The notes: generated from the sequence alone by a model not told the origin. A DNA stretch of 64,000 nucleotides from an uncultured Oscillibacter sp. (GCA_910578935.1 CAJTSM010000005.1:74793-138792); one strand, 5' to 3'; shown: positions 1 through 8,111, counted from the first letter of the stretch. Program-made: numbers and translations.

Positions 1-333
1 TCACAGCCCCACCCCCCTCAGCATCCAGGCGATCACCGCCGCCGCCACAGCCCAGATGGCCTTGTCCACGATGCCCTCCCACCGCTTTCCCGGTTTGTCC
101 CGCAGCTCCTGAACGGCGGACTTTTCCGCCTGAAGGGAGGCTTTAATCTCTTCGGTGTCCTCTTTAATTTGGTTCAGCCGCTCCTCAATAACGGCGACGG
201 AGGTATGGGACGCGTCAAGGCGGTTATAAAATTCCTTGTGCGCGTCTTTGTTATGGACAATTTCCTGCTCCAGGGCCTCAATGCGGGCCCGGAAGGGGCA
301 TGTTTTGGCGGAATCCGGACAGTTTTCAGGCAT
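1..333 (-). CDS. XhlA-like phage haemolysin/lysis accessory protein
   Basis: This 110-residue protein has a charged, heptad-rich and probably coiled-coil stretch (about residues 15-80, for example RIEALEQEI and VIEERLNQI) followed by one C-terminal membrane segment (IWAVAAAVIAWML). That layout matches XhlA-type phage proteins, which associate with the membrane and work with holin and endolysin in cell lysis. The ATG at 333 has an AAAGGAGGAG ribosome site. It is the last of three phage genes read leftward. Its stop codon occupies the first three bases of the window, so any holin or lysin gene would lie off the left edge. The family call rests on architecture and context, not on a diagnostic motif. 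Confidence 0.7.
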   Translation of the reverse strand: MPENCPDSAKTCPFRARIEALEQEIVHNKDAHKEFYNRLDASHTSVAVIEERLNQIKEDTEEIKASLQAEKSAVQELRDKPGKRWEGIVDKAIWAVAAAVIAWMLRGVGL

Positions 334-351
334 GCCGTCTCCTCCTTTCTG

Positions 352-1008
352 TCAAATTGCTTTTATGCAGTAAAGTACCGCCATGTTCATGGGACGGGGG
401 ACAACAAAGGGGAATCCAGGCGCGTCCGACGGGTCCGTGTAGGACTTCCTGATCTCCACCTGGGATTTAAACCCGTCTTCCCCGGCAGAGTCGGCCGCAA
501 TGTACTCATCCAGCTCATTTTGCTCGCGATATGCATTATTAGCTCGGATATAAAGACTGTTGGAAGATGCTGAAGAAATGTTAAGCAGGCGGCTTCCATT
601 TTGTTTTGCGCCGATGTCGCCGCTGATCTGCGGCGCCTCTTCCCCATCGCCGTGATATCCCCGGAGAAACAGGTTCCGCAGGTCCGGCACGGCAAAAGTG
701 CTTTCCCCATCGCCGCCAAAGTGATTGGCGGTTCCGAACTGCTCCGCGAAGAACGCCGCCAGCCGTGGATAATCGGCGATACGGTGCTCCGCCCCGTCGC
801 AGACCAGATACCCCGCCGGGGCCGTCAGGCCCATGAAGCTGATCACCGTTCCCAGGGGGTTCCCGCTGCCGGAGGGAATGCTCCGTACCGCCTCCGGCAG
901 GCCGCCGGAGTTCAGTTCCTCCGGCAGGGTCCCGCCTTTGTCCGCTGCGGCGGAAAAGGCGGCGGCGACATTGTCTTCGATGCGCTGGATTTCACTTTGA
1001 ATACTCAT
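352..1008 (-). CDS. Phage tail collar domain protein
   Basis: A 218-residue virion-type protein. The N-terminal 50 residues resemble the start of many tail-fibre proteins. From about residue 52 it carries a phage Collar domain: GTVISFMG, APAGYLVCDG, YPRLAAFF, FAVPDLRNLFLRGY. The C terminus, NMAVLYCIKAI, is the usual ending of this family. Such proteins form receptor-binding tail tips or fibres. The start has AAGGAGG 8 bases upstream, and the gene follows the 168-residue gene after 11 bases and precedes the XhlA-like gene by 18, so the three are one transcription unit. Receptor specificity cannot be inferred. Confidence 0.85.
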   Translation of the reverse strand: MSIQSEIQRIEDNVAAAFSAAADKGGTLPEELNSGGLPEAVRSIPSGSGNPLGTVISFMGLTAPAGYLVCDGAEHRIADYPRLAAFFAEQFGTANHFGGDGESTFAVPDLRNLFLRGYHGDGEEAPQISGDIGAKQNGSRLLNISSASSNSLYIRANNAYREQNELDEYIAADSAGEDGFKSQVEIRKSYTDPSDAPGFPFVVPRPMNMAVLYCIKAI

Positions 1009-1019
1009 GCAAGACCTCC

Positions 1020-1526
1020 TTAAACTGCGCGCAGCTGGTCTTCAATGCGGCCGAGAATAGCCTGTATCCCCGCCGCCGTCATAGGCAGCGTGTTGTCTCC
1101 CGAAAAGTCGTCTACGGTGTCGGCCGTCAGGTTGCCGTCCACGATTTTCAGCCCGTGGCCGATGCCGTAGGCGGGGGAGGACGTGGGTGGGAGGGAATCC
1201 GCCTGAATAGGTACGCCTTCCAGAACCATGCCGAGGTCGGCCCAGGTGGTAGTCAGCACGGTTTCCCCGTCCCGGGTTCCATAACACCCGGCTTCCAGCC
1301 GCCACCCGCCGCGGGCCGTTACTTCCCAGGGGATGACGCACGCTCCAGAGCTGTCCGGGCGGAGGGAAATGATTTCGTCTCCGGCCCGGAAGACAGCCGT
1401 CTTTTCCAAACCATCCCAATCCTCTGAAAATTGAAAGCGTGCTTGGTGGATATTGACGCTACCGCTGGCGACAGGTTCCCGCCGGATCACGTGCAGTTTG
1501 TTTTTGTTCGCAATGATTTCAAACAT
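1020..1526 (-). CDS. Phage tail/baseplate-associated protein of unknown function
   Basis: This 168-residue protein opens with a small beta-rich domain (FEIIANKNKLHVI, then ARFQFSEDWDGLEKTAVFRAG), a pattern seen at the N terminus of proteins encoded beside tail fibres in Firmicute prophages. The last 60 residues are low in distinctive features. No catalytic motif is seen. Its ribosome site is AAGGAGG. It is the first gene of the phage cassette: to its right lies a chromosomal response regulator rather than more phage structural genes. That is unusual, because such genes normally end a long tail operon. The phage origin is inferred from its two downstream neighbours. Confidence 0.6.
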   Translation of the reverse strand: MFEIIANKNKLHVIRREPVASGSVNIHQARFQFSEDWDGLEKTAVFRAGDEIISLRPDSSGACVIPWEVTARGGWRLEAGCYGTRDGETVLTTTWADLGMVLEGVPIQADSLPPTSSPAYGIGHGLKIVDGNLTADTVDDFSGDNTLPMTAAGIQAILGRIEDQLRAV

Positions 1527-1634
1527 TTGGCATCGCCTCCTTCAGGAAAGAGGACCTTGGAGGGAAAGTTGCATGAAAGGGTCAGCCTGGTTTGAAAGCG
1601 ATCAAAAATTTGTGGTTGCCGCCTCATGCCGGTC

Positions 1635-1662
1635 TTGTATATTTGCGGGCCTCTGCTATAAT
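1635..1662 (+). promoter_or_regulatory. Sigma-A type promoter for the response regulator operon
   Basis: TTGTAT and a perfect TATAAT are separated by 16 bases and end 45 bases before the TTG start of the response regulator. Confidence 0.65.
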
Positions 1663-1707
1663 TAGGTAGAGCTTTGTGAAATAAACGGCGAGAGGTGGGG
1701 ATTTAAA

Positions 1708-2394
1708 TTGTACCGGATTTTGATTGTGGAGGATGACAGCGTCATAGCAGGGGCTGTGCGGCGCCATCTGGAGAGCTGGGGATATGATGTGGCGTGCGCG
1801 CAGAAATTTGACGCCGTGCTGGCGGAATTCGTGGCCTTCAGTCCCCAGCTGGTGCTGTTGGATATTTCTCTTCCCTTTTTCAACGGGTATCACTGGTGCC
1901 AGGAAATTCGGAAGGTTTCCAAGGTCCCGATTCTCTTCCTGACCTCCGCATCGGATAATATGAACTTAGTCATGGCAATGCAGATGGGCGGAGATGATCT
2001 TCTGGCCAAACCCTTTGACCTTCAGGTCCTCTCCGCCAAGGTCCAGGCCATGCTGCGGCGGGCCTACGATTTTGCCGCAGCTCCCGCGGCTCTGCTTTCC
2101 TGCGGAGGAGCGGTGCTGAATCTCGCCAATGGAACGCTGAGCGTTCAGGGCAGGCAGGTGGAGCTGACGAAGAATGAGTGGAAGCTGCTCCAGCTCCTGA
2201 TGGAGAAAAAGGGCCGGATCGTCAGCCGGGACGCCATGATGACCGCCCTGTGGGAGTCGGACAGCTTTGTGGATGAGAACACGCTGTCCGTCAATGTAAA
2301 CCGGCTCCGGCGGAAGCTGGAGGCGGCGGGCCTGCCGGATTTCATCCGCACGAAAAAAGGAGCAGGCTATTTGGTGGAGGATGAGACGGCATGA
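1708..2394 (+). CDS. OmpR-family response regulator, Bce type
   Basis: A 228-residue two-component response regulator. Residues 1-115 form a receiver domain with acidic pair E8/D9/D10, phospho-acceptor D52 in VLLDISLP and the KPFD loop. Residues 130-226 are an OmpR/PhoB winged helix (LTKNEWKLLQLLM, ENTLSVNVNRLRRKL, GAGYLV). The start is TTG with a GAGGTGGGG ribosome site. The next gene, a short membrane kinase, overlaps by 4 bases. Receiver and kinase resemble the BceRS/BraRS group, which senses cell-envelope peptides through a BceAB-type ABC transporter. No such transporter is encoded in this window. Confidence 0.9.
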   Translation: MYRILIVEDDSVIAGAVRRHLESWGYDVACAQKFDAVLAEFVAFSPQLVLLDISLPFFNGYHWCQEIRKVSKVPILFLTSASDNMNLVMAMQMGGDDLLAKPFDLQVLSAKVQAMLRRAYDFAAAPAALLSCGGAVLNLANGTLSVQGRQVELTKNEWKLLQLLMEKKGRIVSRDAMMTALWESDSFVDENTLSVNVNRLRRKLEAAGLPDFIRTKKGAGYLVEDETA

Positions 2395-3371
2395 GGGTTC
2401 TGATCGCGTACTTCAGGCGGCATTGGAAGCTTCTCCTCCTGCTGGCGGGGTGCCTGGGCATCTGTTCCGCTGTCTTTGCTCTCTACGGTCTGCCCCTGGA
2501 ATCGGTGGGCTACGCCTTTGTATTGTGTTTTGCCTTGGGCCTCACCCTGTTTGTCATCGGCTATTTCCAGTTTCTCCGGCGGCACCGGGAGCTGAACGGA
2601 CTGCTGGCCCAGGTAAAAGAGAAGGTCCTGCCCCTGCCGCCCGCCAAGGGGCTGCTGGAGGAGGACTATCAGGCGCTGCTTCAGGCCCTGGCTTCGGAGC
2701 GGGCCGCCCTGGCTATGGAGGACCGGAACCGCATTCAGGACATGACGGACTACTACACCCTCTGGGCTCATCAGATCAAGACTCCCATCGCCGCCATGCG
2801 CCTCCTGCTCCAGGAGGAGCCCTGGCCGGAGGTGGAGGGGGAGCTTTTGAAAATTGAGCAGTATGTGGAGATGGTTTTGGGCTACCTCCGCCTGGGCAGC
2901 GAATCCACGGACTATGTGTTCCGGAGCTGCCGCCTGGACGAGCTGCTCCGCCAGTCGGTGCGGAAGTATGCCCGGCTGTTTATCCTGAAAAAAATATCCC
3001 TGGACTTCCAGGAGACGGGGCGAACGGTGCTGACTGACGAGAAGTGGCTGTCCTTTGTCATTGAGCAGCTGCTGTCCAACGCGGTGAAATACACTCCGGA
3101 AGGAGGGCGCGTCCGGATCTACGGCGACGGGGAAACCCTGGTTATCGCCGACAGCGGCATCGGCGTCCGGCCGGAGGACCTGCCCCGGGTTTTTGAGAAG
3201 GGCTTCACCGGCTTCAACGGACGGGAGGACAAGAAGTCCACCGGGATCGGGCTCTACCTCTGCCGCCAGGTGCTGGACCGGCTGAACCACAGCATTTCCA
3301 TCTCCTCCCGGCCTGGACAGGGGACCCTGGTGCGGCTGGATCTCAGCCGCACCGGAAGAGGGGTGGAGTGA
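2391..3371 (+). CDS. Intramembrane-sensing histidine kinase, Bce type
   Basis: A 326-residue kinase with two closely spaced membrane helices (about residues 12-30 and 38-60) and almost no extracytoplasmic loop, the layout of intramembrane-sensing kinases. The phosphorylation site is in AHQIKTPIAAMRLLL. The ATP-binding boxes are intact: N box EQLLSNAVKYTP, G1 ADSGIGV, F box VFEKGFTGFNG, G2 STGIGLYLC. Such kinases usually sense through an accompanying BceB-like permease, which is absent here and must be elsewhere if this is the mechanism. The start overlaps the regulator by 4 bases. The stop overlaps the following pseudouridine synthase start as TGATG, so all three are translationally coupled. 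Confidence 0.9.
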   Translation: MRVLIAYFRRHWKLLLLLAGCLGICSAVFALYGLPLESVGYAFVLCFALGLTLFVIGYFQFLRRHRELNGLLAQVKEKVLPLPPAKGLLEEDYQALLQALASERAALAMEDRNRIQDMTDYYTLWAHQIKTPIAAMRLLLQEEPWPEVEGELLKIEQYVEMVLGYLRLGSESTDYVFRSCRLDELLRQSVRKYARLFILKKISLDFQETGRTVLTDEKWLSFVIEQLLSNAVKYTPEGGRVRIYGDGETLVIADSGIGVRPEDLPRVFEKGFTGFNGREDKKSTGIGLYLCRQVLDRLNHSISISSRPGQGTLVRLDLSRTGRGVE

Positions 3372-4297
3372 TGGCGGTTGTCACCAGGGTCATTTTACCG
3401 GAGGAGGATGGAGCCGCTGTACGGCATATCCTCCGGGCCAAGCTTCACTTTTCCGCCCACGCCGTTTCCCGTCTGGCCCACGGAGGGGAGTGCATATTCG
3501 TCAATGGAGCTCCTGTCCACACGCCCCACGTGCTCCGGGCCGGGGACGTGCTGTCGGTGGAGACGAAGGACCAGAACGCGCCCAAGGCCCTTATTACCCC
3601 GGGGAATTGGTCCCTGCCGGTGGTATGGGAGGATGCTCATCTGCTTATTGTGGATAAACCTGCGGGCATGACGGCCCATGCCTCCAATTTTCTGCCGGAC
3701 ACACCCACGGTGGCGGGGGCCTTGGCCTGGAGCCGGGGAACGGACTTCATTTTTCACCCCGTAAACCGCCTGGACAAGGGCACTACCGGACTGATGGTCA
3801 TCGCCAAGAGCGGCTATGTCCACGACCTGCTCCGGCGGCGGCTTCACACAGGGGGATTCCGGCGGGAATACCGGGCTGTGTGCGTGGGCTGCCCCGCTTT
3901 GGAACAAGGAACCGTGGATGCGCCCATCGGGCGGGACGAAACTTCTCTTGTGGCGCGGAGGGTCCGGCCGGACGGGTCCCCCGCCATATCCCACTACGAA
4001 GTGCTCTCCAGGGGAACCGGCTTGTCTCTCCTGGCTCTCCGGCCGGAAACCGGGAGAACCCACCAGCTCCGGGTCCACATGGCATATTTAGGCTGTCCCC
4101 TGGCGGGGGATTGGCTCTATGGGACGGAAGATCCGGGGCTGATTTCCCGGCCCGCCCTCCATTCTTGGGCGGTGGCGCTGGATCATCCCGTCACCGGGGA
4201 ATGGGTGGAAATCTCCGCCCCTCTGCCGGAGGATATGCAGGCGCTGCTCCGGGAGCGGTTCCCAGCCTTCGGCCGGGAAAAGTTTTCAGAACTTTAA
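3371..4297 (+). CDS. RluA-family RNA pseudouridine synthase
   Basis: A 308-residue RluA/RluD-type enzyme that isomerises uridine to pseudouridine in rRNA or tRNA. An S4-like RNA-binding region spans about residues 15-70 (HAVSRLAHGG, FVNGAPV, LRAGDVLSVE). The catalytic domain follows, with the aspartate motif in HPVNRLDKGTTGLMVIAK and the C-terminal GRTHQLRVHMAYLGCPL. I chose ATG 3371, which overlaps the kinase stop as TGATG; GTG 3368 is an in-frame alternative. The last five codons and the stop lie inside a palindromic repeat (about 4280-4312), so the element has shaped the C terminus. Target nucleotide is not predictable from sequence. Confidence 0.92.
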   Translation: MAVVTRVILPEEDGAAVRHILRAKLHFSAHAVSRLAHGGECIFVNGAPVHTPHVLRAGDVLSVETKDQNAPKALITPGNWSLPVVWEDAHLLIVDKPAGMTAHASNFLPDTPTVAGALAWSRGTDFIFHPVNRLDKGTTGLMVIAKSGYVHDLLRRRLHTGGFRREYRAVCVGCPALEQGTVDAPIGRDETSLVARRVRPDGSPAISHYEVLSRGTGLSLLALRPETGRTHQLRVHMAYLGCPLAGDWLYGTEDPGLISRPALHSWAVALDHPVTGEWVEISAPLPEDMQALLRERFPAFGREKFSEL

Positions 4298-4312
4298 GGG
4301 TTCTGAAAACTT
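4280..4312. repeat. Palindromic repeat, family C, copy 1
   Basis: Arms AAGTTTTCAGAAC and GTTCTGAAAACTT form a perfect 13-bp stem around a 7-base loop. Related palindromes occur at 11374, 49767 and 54614. The stop codon of the RluA-type gene lies inside it. Confidence 0.75.
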
Positions 4313-4350
4313 CTTGGTCTGAATGGCGCGGAAAACCCCTCCTGGGTTTA

Positions 4351-4434
4351 AGAGCTTGTATCCATGACCGGGGGATGCAGGATGGACGGGAAAAGGACCG
4401 TCCAAACGGCTTAACGGTTGTGAATACAGGTTCT
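4351..4434. repeat. Inverted-repeat element, family D, copy 1
   Basis: Imperfect 20-base terminal arms (4351-4370 and 4415-4434, right arm containing TGTGAATACAGGTTCT) flank a small hairpin GGACGG/CCGTCC. The right arm closely matches that of the copy at 23982-24041. Confidence 0.6.
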
Positions 4435-4438
4435 AAGA

Positions 4439-4497
4439 GCCGCCGCAGGCGGCGGCTGCGCTCCGAAACGCGCCTGTGGGCGCAGCCGCGCACGCCC
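4439..4497 (+). repeat. GC-rich double-hairpin repeat, family E, copy 1
   Basis: Two consecutive hairpins, GCCGCCGC-AGGCGGCGGC and CGCGCCTGTGGGCGC. The reverse complement of 11262-11322 matches this stretch over nearly its whole length. Confidence 0.7.
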
Positions 4498-4537
4498 TTC
4501 CTTTCCGGCACTGAAATTTGGATCTTTTTTGACAAAT

Positions 4538-4572
4538 AAAGCGGGACCCGTACAAAAACGGGTCCCGCTTTT
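4538..4572. terminator. Bidirectional terminator
   Basis: A 14-bp perfect stem (AAAGCGGGACCCGT and its complement) with A-run on the left and T-run on the right lies between convergent genes, directly before the stop codon of the minus-strand gene. Confidence 0.9.
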
Positions 4573-4874
4573 CAATCGTCCTCCGGGTGTTCTTCCGGGT
4601 CCTCCCCGGTTTCCTCCGGCAGAAGGGATTCTTCCTCCTCCGGCAGAGGAGCCTTGTACATTTTCCAGGCCAGAAGGCCCAGGACCGCCGCGCCGCCGCC
4701 CAGGACCGCCGCGCCTGCGGCGAATTGGAACGCAGTAGGGCCATAAGGATCGTGGGTCAGGTAAGGTTTGGCAATCTGATAGAAGAGATAGACCAGGTAC
4801 AGCGCTGCCAGGGCGTAAACATTGGCGCGAACCCTGGGATTGAAAGGCCGCTTGGGGGACTTGGGTGTGGACAT
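4572..4874 (-). CDS. Small two-helix membrane protein of unknown function
   Basis: A 100-residue protein that I do not recognise. A basic N terminus (KSPKRPFNPRVR) precedes two membrane segments (about residues 18-36 and 48-68, the second rich in Gly/Ala: FAAGAAVLGGGAAVLGLLAW). A strongly acidic tail of about 27 residues follows (EEEESLLPEETGEDPEE...). Its ribosome site is CGGAGG 7 bases before ATG. It lies 34 bases downstream of the MATE transporter on the same strand and ends at a strong bidirectional terminator, so it is probably the last gene of that operon. By the positive-inside rule, both termini are likely cytoplasmic. Confidence 0.75.
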   Translation of the reverse strand: MSTPKSPKRPFNPRVRANVYALAALYLVYLFYQIAKPYLTHDPYGPTAFQFAAGAAVLGGGAAVLGLLAWKMYKAPLPEEEESLLPEETGEDPEEHPEDD

Positions 4875-4908
4875 GGAATTCCTCCGTTCCGCCGGCAGTC
4901 CGGCGCTG

Positions 4909-6276
4909 TTATGTTTCCGCCCCGTCGGGCCGGGTGACGCTTCGCACCCATTTCCAGCTGTGGAGCCGGAGGGCCACGGGAATGATCTTATAAATCTGGT
5001 CCCATTTCAGAAGAAAAAATACCGCTGCCGGCGGACACTTCCACCAGAACGCCGCCATGGCGGAAAAGGGAACGACAATTCCCCACATGCTGACGAAGTT
5101 CATCTTGGCGCTGAAGGCTGTGTCCCCTCCGCCCCGGATGATGCCGGTGTCACAGGCCATTTGATAGGAAGTGCCTGCGGTAGTGACGGCGATGACCGCC
5201 ATAAATTGCAGGGCCAGTCCCCGGGCCCGCTCCGTCAGCGCGCCGCCAAAAATCTCCAGTATGGGATTCCGGACCAGGAAAATCAGCCCTCCGGAAACCA
5301 GGCCAATGGCGGTAAACAGGACCTGAAGCGTGGTAACCAAGGGGCGCAGGGCCCCTTCTTTCCCTTCGCCGATGCTTCGTCCCACCACGATGCCGGAGGC
5401 GGAAGCTGCGCCGTAGGCCACAACGGAGAGAACCTGGTAAACCTGTACCGCGATGGCGTTGGCGGCCGTTACGTCGCCCCCCAGGTGTCCTAAAATACCG
5501 GTTTGAACCATCTGGGCCACGCCCCAGAGGGCCTGGTTCACCAGCACCGGGACGGAAACCCGGTTATAGTCTTTCAAATAACTGCCGTCGATGAAAAGGA
5601 GTTTTCTCAGGGTCAGGTTCAGCTTCTTCTCCCGGTATTTTAAGTAGTAGACCACGATCAACAGCTCCACGCAGCGGGAAACTAGGGTGGCCACCGCCGC
5701 CCCACGGACGCCCAGCTCCGGGCAGCCGAAATTGCCGTAGATCAGCAGGTAGTTCAGCGTGACGTTGATGCACAGTGTGGAAAAGGAGATAGCGTAGCCG
5801 ATCTTCACCACGCCGATGGACCGGAGGGAGGCCACCAGGATGTTGGTGACGGTGAAAATGACGTAGGAAAAGCAGATGATCTGAAAATAAGCCGCCCCTT
5901 GGGCAATGACGCCCGCGTCGTTAGAAAGCAGTCCCAGCAGCTGCCCGGGGAACAGGAGCACCGCCCCAAACAACAGCGCCGACAGCGCCGCCCCAAAGCG
6001 CAGGGCCACGCCAATGATGTGGGGGATAGGTTCCAGCTTATTTCTGCCCCAGTACTGAGCCCCCAGCACCACGGCTCCTTCCCCCGCGCCGCCGACAAGC
6101 ATCTGAAGCAGAAACTGAATCTGGTTGCAAAGACTGACGCCGCTCATAGCCTCCTGGCTGTAACGGCCCAGCATGACGGTGTCCATCAGGTTCACGCCGA
6201 AGGTCAAAAGGTTTTGCAGGGCCAGGGACAGCGTCAGGGCAAAAAAAGCGCGGTAGAAAGCTTTCTCCCGAATCAT
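4909..6276 (-). CDS. MATE family efflux transporter
   Basis: A 455-residue protein with about 12 membrane helices in the two-bundle MATE arrangement. Diagnostic stretches are the N-terminal FGVNLMDTVMLGRYSQEAMSGVS, the loop GAQYWGRN after helix 2, and the second-half equivalents LVNQALWGVAQM and GIVVGRSIGEGKEG. MATE proteins export cationic drugs or metabolites in exchange for Na+ or H+. Length is normal for the family. The substrate is unknown. The gene is read leftward between a zinc-ribbon protein (upstream, separated by a hairpin) and a small membrane protein gene. The start codon follows TAAAGGAGC. Confidence 0.93.
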   Translation of the reverse strand: MIREKAFYRAFFALTLSLALQNLLTFGVNLMDTVMLGRYSQEAMSGVSLCNQIQFLLQMLVGGAGEGAVVLGAQYWGRNKLEPIPHIIGVALRFGAALSALLFGAVLLFPGQLLGLLSNDAGVIAQGAAYFQIICFSYVIFTVTNILVASLRSIGVVKIGYAISFSTLCINVTLNYLLIYGNFGCPELGVRGAAVATLVSRCVELLIVVYYLKYREKKLNLTLRKLLFIDGSYLKDYNRVSVPVLVNQALWGVAQMVQTGILGHLGGDVTAANAIAVQVYQVLSVVAYGAASASGIVVGRSIGEGKEGALRPLVTTLQVLFTAIGLVSGGLIFLVRNPILEIFGGALTERARGLALQFMAVIAVTTAGTSYQMACDTGIIRGGGDTAFSAKMNFVSMWGIVVPFSAMAAFWWKCPPAAVFFLLKWDQIYKIIPVALRLHSWKWVRSVTRPDGAET

Positions 6277-6293
6277 AGAACAGGCTCCTTTAA

Positions 6294-6325
6294 AGGGCCG
6301 GGCGCCCGAAAGCTGCCCGGCCCTG
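6294..6325 (-). terminator. Hairpin between the CD1247-like gene and the MATE gene
   Basis: AGGGCCGGGC pairs with GCCCGGCCCT; read on the minus strand it follows the stop of the CD1247-like gene and is followed by TTTAAA. Confidence 0.6.
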
Positions 6326-6338
6326 ACGCGCGTTTTGA

Positions 6339-6773
6339 TTATTCTTCGCCGTCTTCCGCCCCGTCCTCGTCGAGACTGTCCAGATCGAATTCCAGCTTCT
6401 CACCGCAGTTGGGGCAGATAACCTCGCCGTCCTCCAAGACGGACTCGTCGAAGTAGAAGGTTTCCTCGCAGGTGGGACAGGTGGTGGCATAACAGTCCTC
6501 GTCCTCTCCCAGATCATCCAGCTCGTACTCATCATCGTCCGCGTCATCGTCCTCGCCGTAGAGCAGGTCCTCCACGTCCTCCAGATCGTCGCTGACGGCG
6601 TCCAGGCCATCGCCCAGCTCCTCCTGAGCGTCCTCAATGTCGCAGAGTTCCAGGGCGATGTCTTCCAGTACGTCGATGATGGCGGTCAGGAGTTTGCCCT
6701 CCTTTTTTTCGGTGTTCAGCTCCATACCTTCCGCCAGGCCTTTCAGATACGCGACCTTCTCAGTGATTTCCAT
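6339..6773 (-). CDS. CD1247-type acidic zinc-ribbon protein
   Basis: A 144-residue acidic protein. The N terminus (EKVAYLKGLAEGMEL, then KLLTAIIDVLEDIA) is the helical domain named after Clostridioides difficile CD1247. The centre is extremely rich in Asp/Glu. The C terminus holds a zinc ribbon with two Cys pairs, CPTC and CPNC. The family is common in Clostridia but has no established function; a role as an adaptor or transcription-associated protein is only inference. I chose ATG 6773 rather than TTG 6779 because GGAGG lies 9 bases from it. It follows efp on the same strand, separated by a hairpin. Confidence 0.8.
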   Translation of the reverse strand: MEITEKVAYLKGLAEGMELNTEKKEGKLLTAIIDVLEDIALELCDIEDAQEELGDGLDAVSDDLEDVEDLLYGEDDDADDDEYELDDLGEDEDCYATTCPTCEETFYFDESVLEDGEVICPNCGEKLEFDLDSLDEDGAEDGEE

Positions 6774-6820
6774 CGTCAATGACCTCCTTTTTGTCCTTTT
6801 AACGCTTGATTTTCGTGGGT

Positions 6821-6846
6821 AAAAGGGGGGAACGGCTCCCCCCCTT
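6821..6846 (-). terminator. Terminator after efp
   Basis: On the minus strand GGGGGGGAGCC and TTCCCCCC form a stem followed by TTTTA, seven bases after the efp stop. Confidence 0.75.
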
Positions 6847-6852
6847 CAGCAC

Positions 6853-7422
6853 TCACTCTTTACAACGTCCTAAATATTCGCCGGTGCGGGTATCCACCTG
6901 AATTTTTTCACCCTCATTAATGAACAGGGGCACCTGAATTACCGCGCCGGTTTCCAGGGTCGCTTTCTTGGTGACGTTGGTGGCGGTGTCTCCCTTCACG
7001 CCGGGCTCGGTTTCGGTAACCTCAAGGTCCATGAAGTTGGGAACCTCCACGGTGAAGACGCTGCCCTTATAGCTCACCAGCTTGCAGACCGTGTTCTCCT
7101 TCATGAACTTAAAGGCGTCGCCTAGCACATCCCGGTTCAGCGGGGTCATGTCGTAGGTTTCAGGGTCCATGAAATAATAGAGGTCGCCGTCGTTGTAGCT
7201 GTACTCGGCGTCCTTGCGCTCTACGCTGGCCTGTTCAAACTTGGCGGTGGGGTTGAAGGACTCCTCCCGAATGGCCCCGGTGATAACATTCTTGTACTTA
7301 GTGCGCACAAAGGCCGCGCCCTTGCCGGGCTTGACATGCTGAAAGTCCACCACCAGCATGGGCTTGCCTTCCATCTCAAAAATCATTCCCTTGCGAAACT
7401 CGCCTGCGGAAATTGTCGGCAT
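6853..7422 (-). CDS. efp: Translation elongation factor P
   Basis: A 189-residue EF-P, which binds the ribosome between P and E sites and relieves stalling at polyproline stretches. The three beta-barrel domains are recognisable: a KOW-like N domain with the loop HVKPGKGAA carrying K34, the usual position of post-translational modification; the middle domain with YSYNDGDLYYFMDPETYD; and the C domain ending in GEKIQVDTRTGEYLGR. ATG 7422 was chosen over the in-frame ATG at 7491 because it has GAGGAGG 8 bases upstream and matches the family start MPTISAGEFRKG. No recognised modification enzyme is encoded nearby. It follows yqeG on the same strand, a neighbourhood often seen in Clostridia. Confidence 0.97.
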   Translation of the reverse strand: MPTISAGEFRKGMIFEMEGKPMLVVDFQHVKPGKGAAFVRTKYKNVITGAIREESFNPTAKFEQASVERKDAEYSYNDGDLYYFMDPETYDMTPLNRDVLGDAFKFMKENTVCKLVSYKGSVFTVEVPNFMDLEVTETEPGVKGDTATNVTKKATLETGAVIQVPLFINEGEKIQVDTRTGEYLGRCKE

Positions 7423-7601
7423 AATAAAATCCTCCTCACAAATCTTTATCCGAGAAAACGACCTGCGGGAGGACATTTTCTCTCTTTTCATGGTTCTTCC
7501 AGTATAGCCGTAGCTATTTTATCCCATCCCGGCGGCGATTGCAAGTATTTTTCCACCAATTGTCCGGGACCATGCGAAAATATTTTGGACGCTCTTCCGC
7601 T

Positions 7602-8111
7602 TCAGGGATTTTCCGTCCGGCGGCGGCAGACCGCCTTGAAAGGCGCCTGAAGGGCGTGCAGCACTTTCTGCCAGGGCGTTGCCGCCCCGCCTAGGGGTTC
7701 TACCATCAAGGCCAGCACGCCGGCCCGGTTTGCCGCCAGCATGTCCGTCAGCAGCTTGTCCCCCAGCATGGCGGTGTGCTCCCGCCCGGTCCCGCCCCGG
7801 GCCATGGCGGCTTTCAGCCCGCGGGTGGAGGGCTTTCCGGCATGACCCTGGTAGGGAATTCCCAAATCTGCGCAAAATTCCGTCACCCTTGTTCCGGAGC
7901 GGTTGTTGGAGACGATCATCACCTGAATTCCGGCGTTCTTCATGGCGGCAATCCACGCTCGAAGAGCCGAATCCGGCTGCCGGACGGATTTGGGGGCCAG
8001 AGTAAAGTCCAGATCACTGAGCAGCAGCGTCACCCCCGCCCGCTGTAAAAGCTCCGGCGTCACCTCTTGATAGCGCTGAAACAGGCGGCTGGGGATCAGG
8101 GAAAAGGGCAT
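7602..8111 (-). CDS. yqeG: YqeG family HAD IIIA-type phosphatase
   Basis: A 169-residue HAD superfamily protein. Motif I is LLSDLDFTLAP (nucleophile Asp and +2 Asp present), motif II VMIVSNNRSG, and motif III/IV MLGDKLLTDMLAANRAG. YqeG is conserved in Firmicutes and often lies near ribosome-assembly genes; phosphatase activity is expected from the motifs but the substrate is unknown. I chose ATG 8111 (MPFSLIPSRLFQ) because longer in-frame starts give sequence unlike the family. The start is 84 bases from the divergent GH18-like gene, so the two share a promoter region. Confidence 0.9.
   Translation of the reverse strand: MPFSLIPSRLFQRYQEVTPELLQRAGVTLLLSDLDFTLAPKSVRQPDSALRAWIAAMKNAGIQVMIVSNNRSGTRVTEFCADLGIPYQGHAGKPSTRGLKAAMARGGTGREHTAMLGDKLLTDMLAANRAGVLALMVEPLGGAATPWQKVLHALQAPFKAVCRRRTENP

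Noticed and set aside
7422..7491. A longer EF-P start at 7491
   Set aside because: The extension is unlike EF-P proteins and lacks a ribosome site, whereas ATG 7422 has GAGGAGG and the family N terminus.
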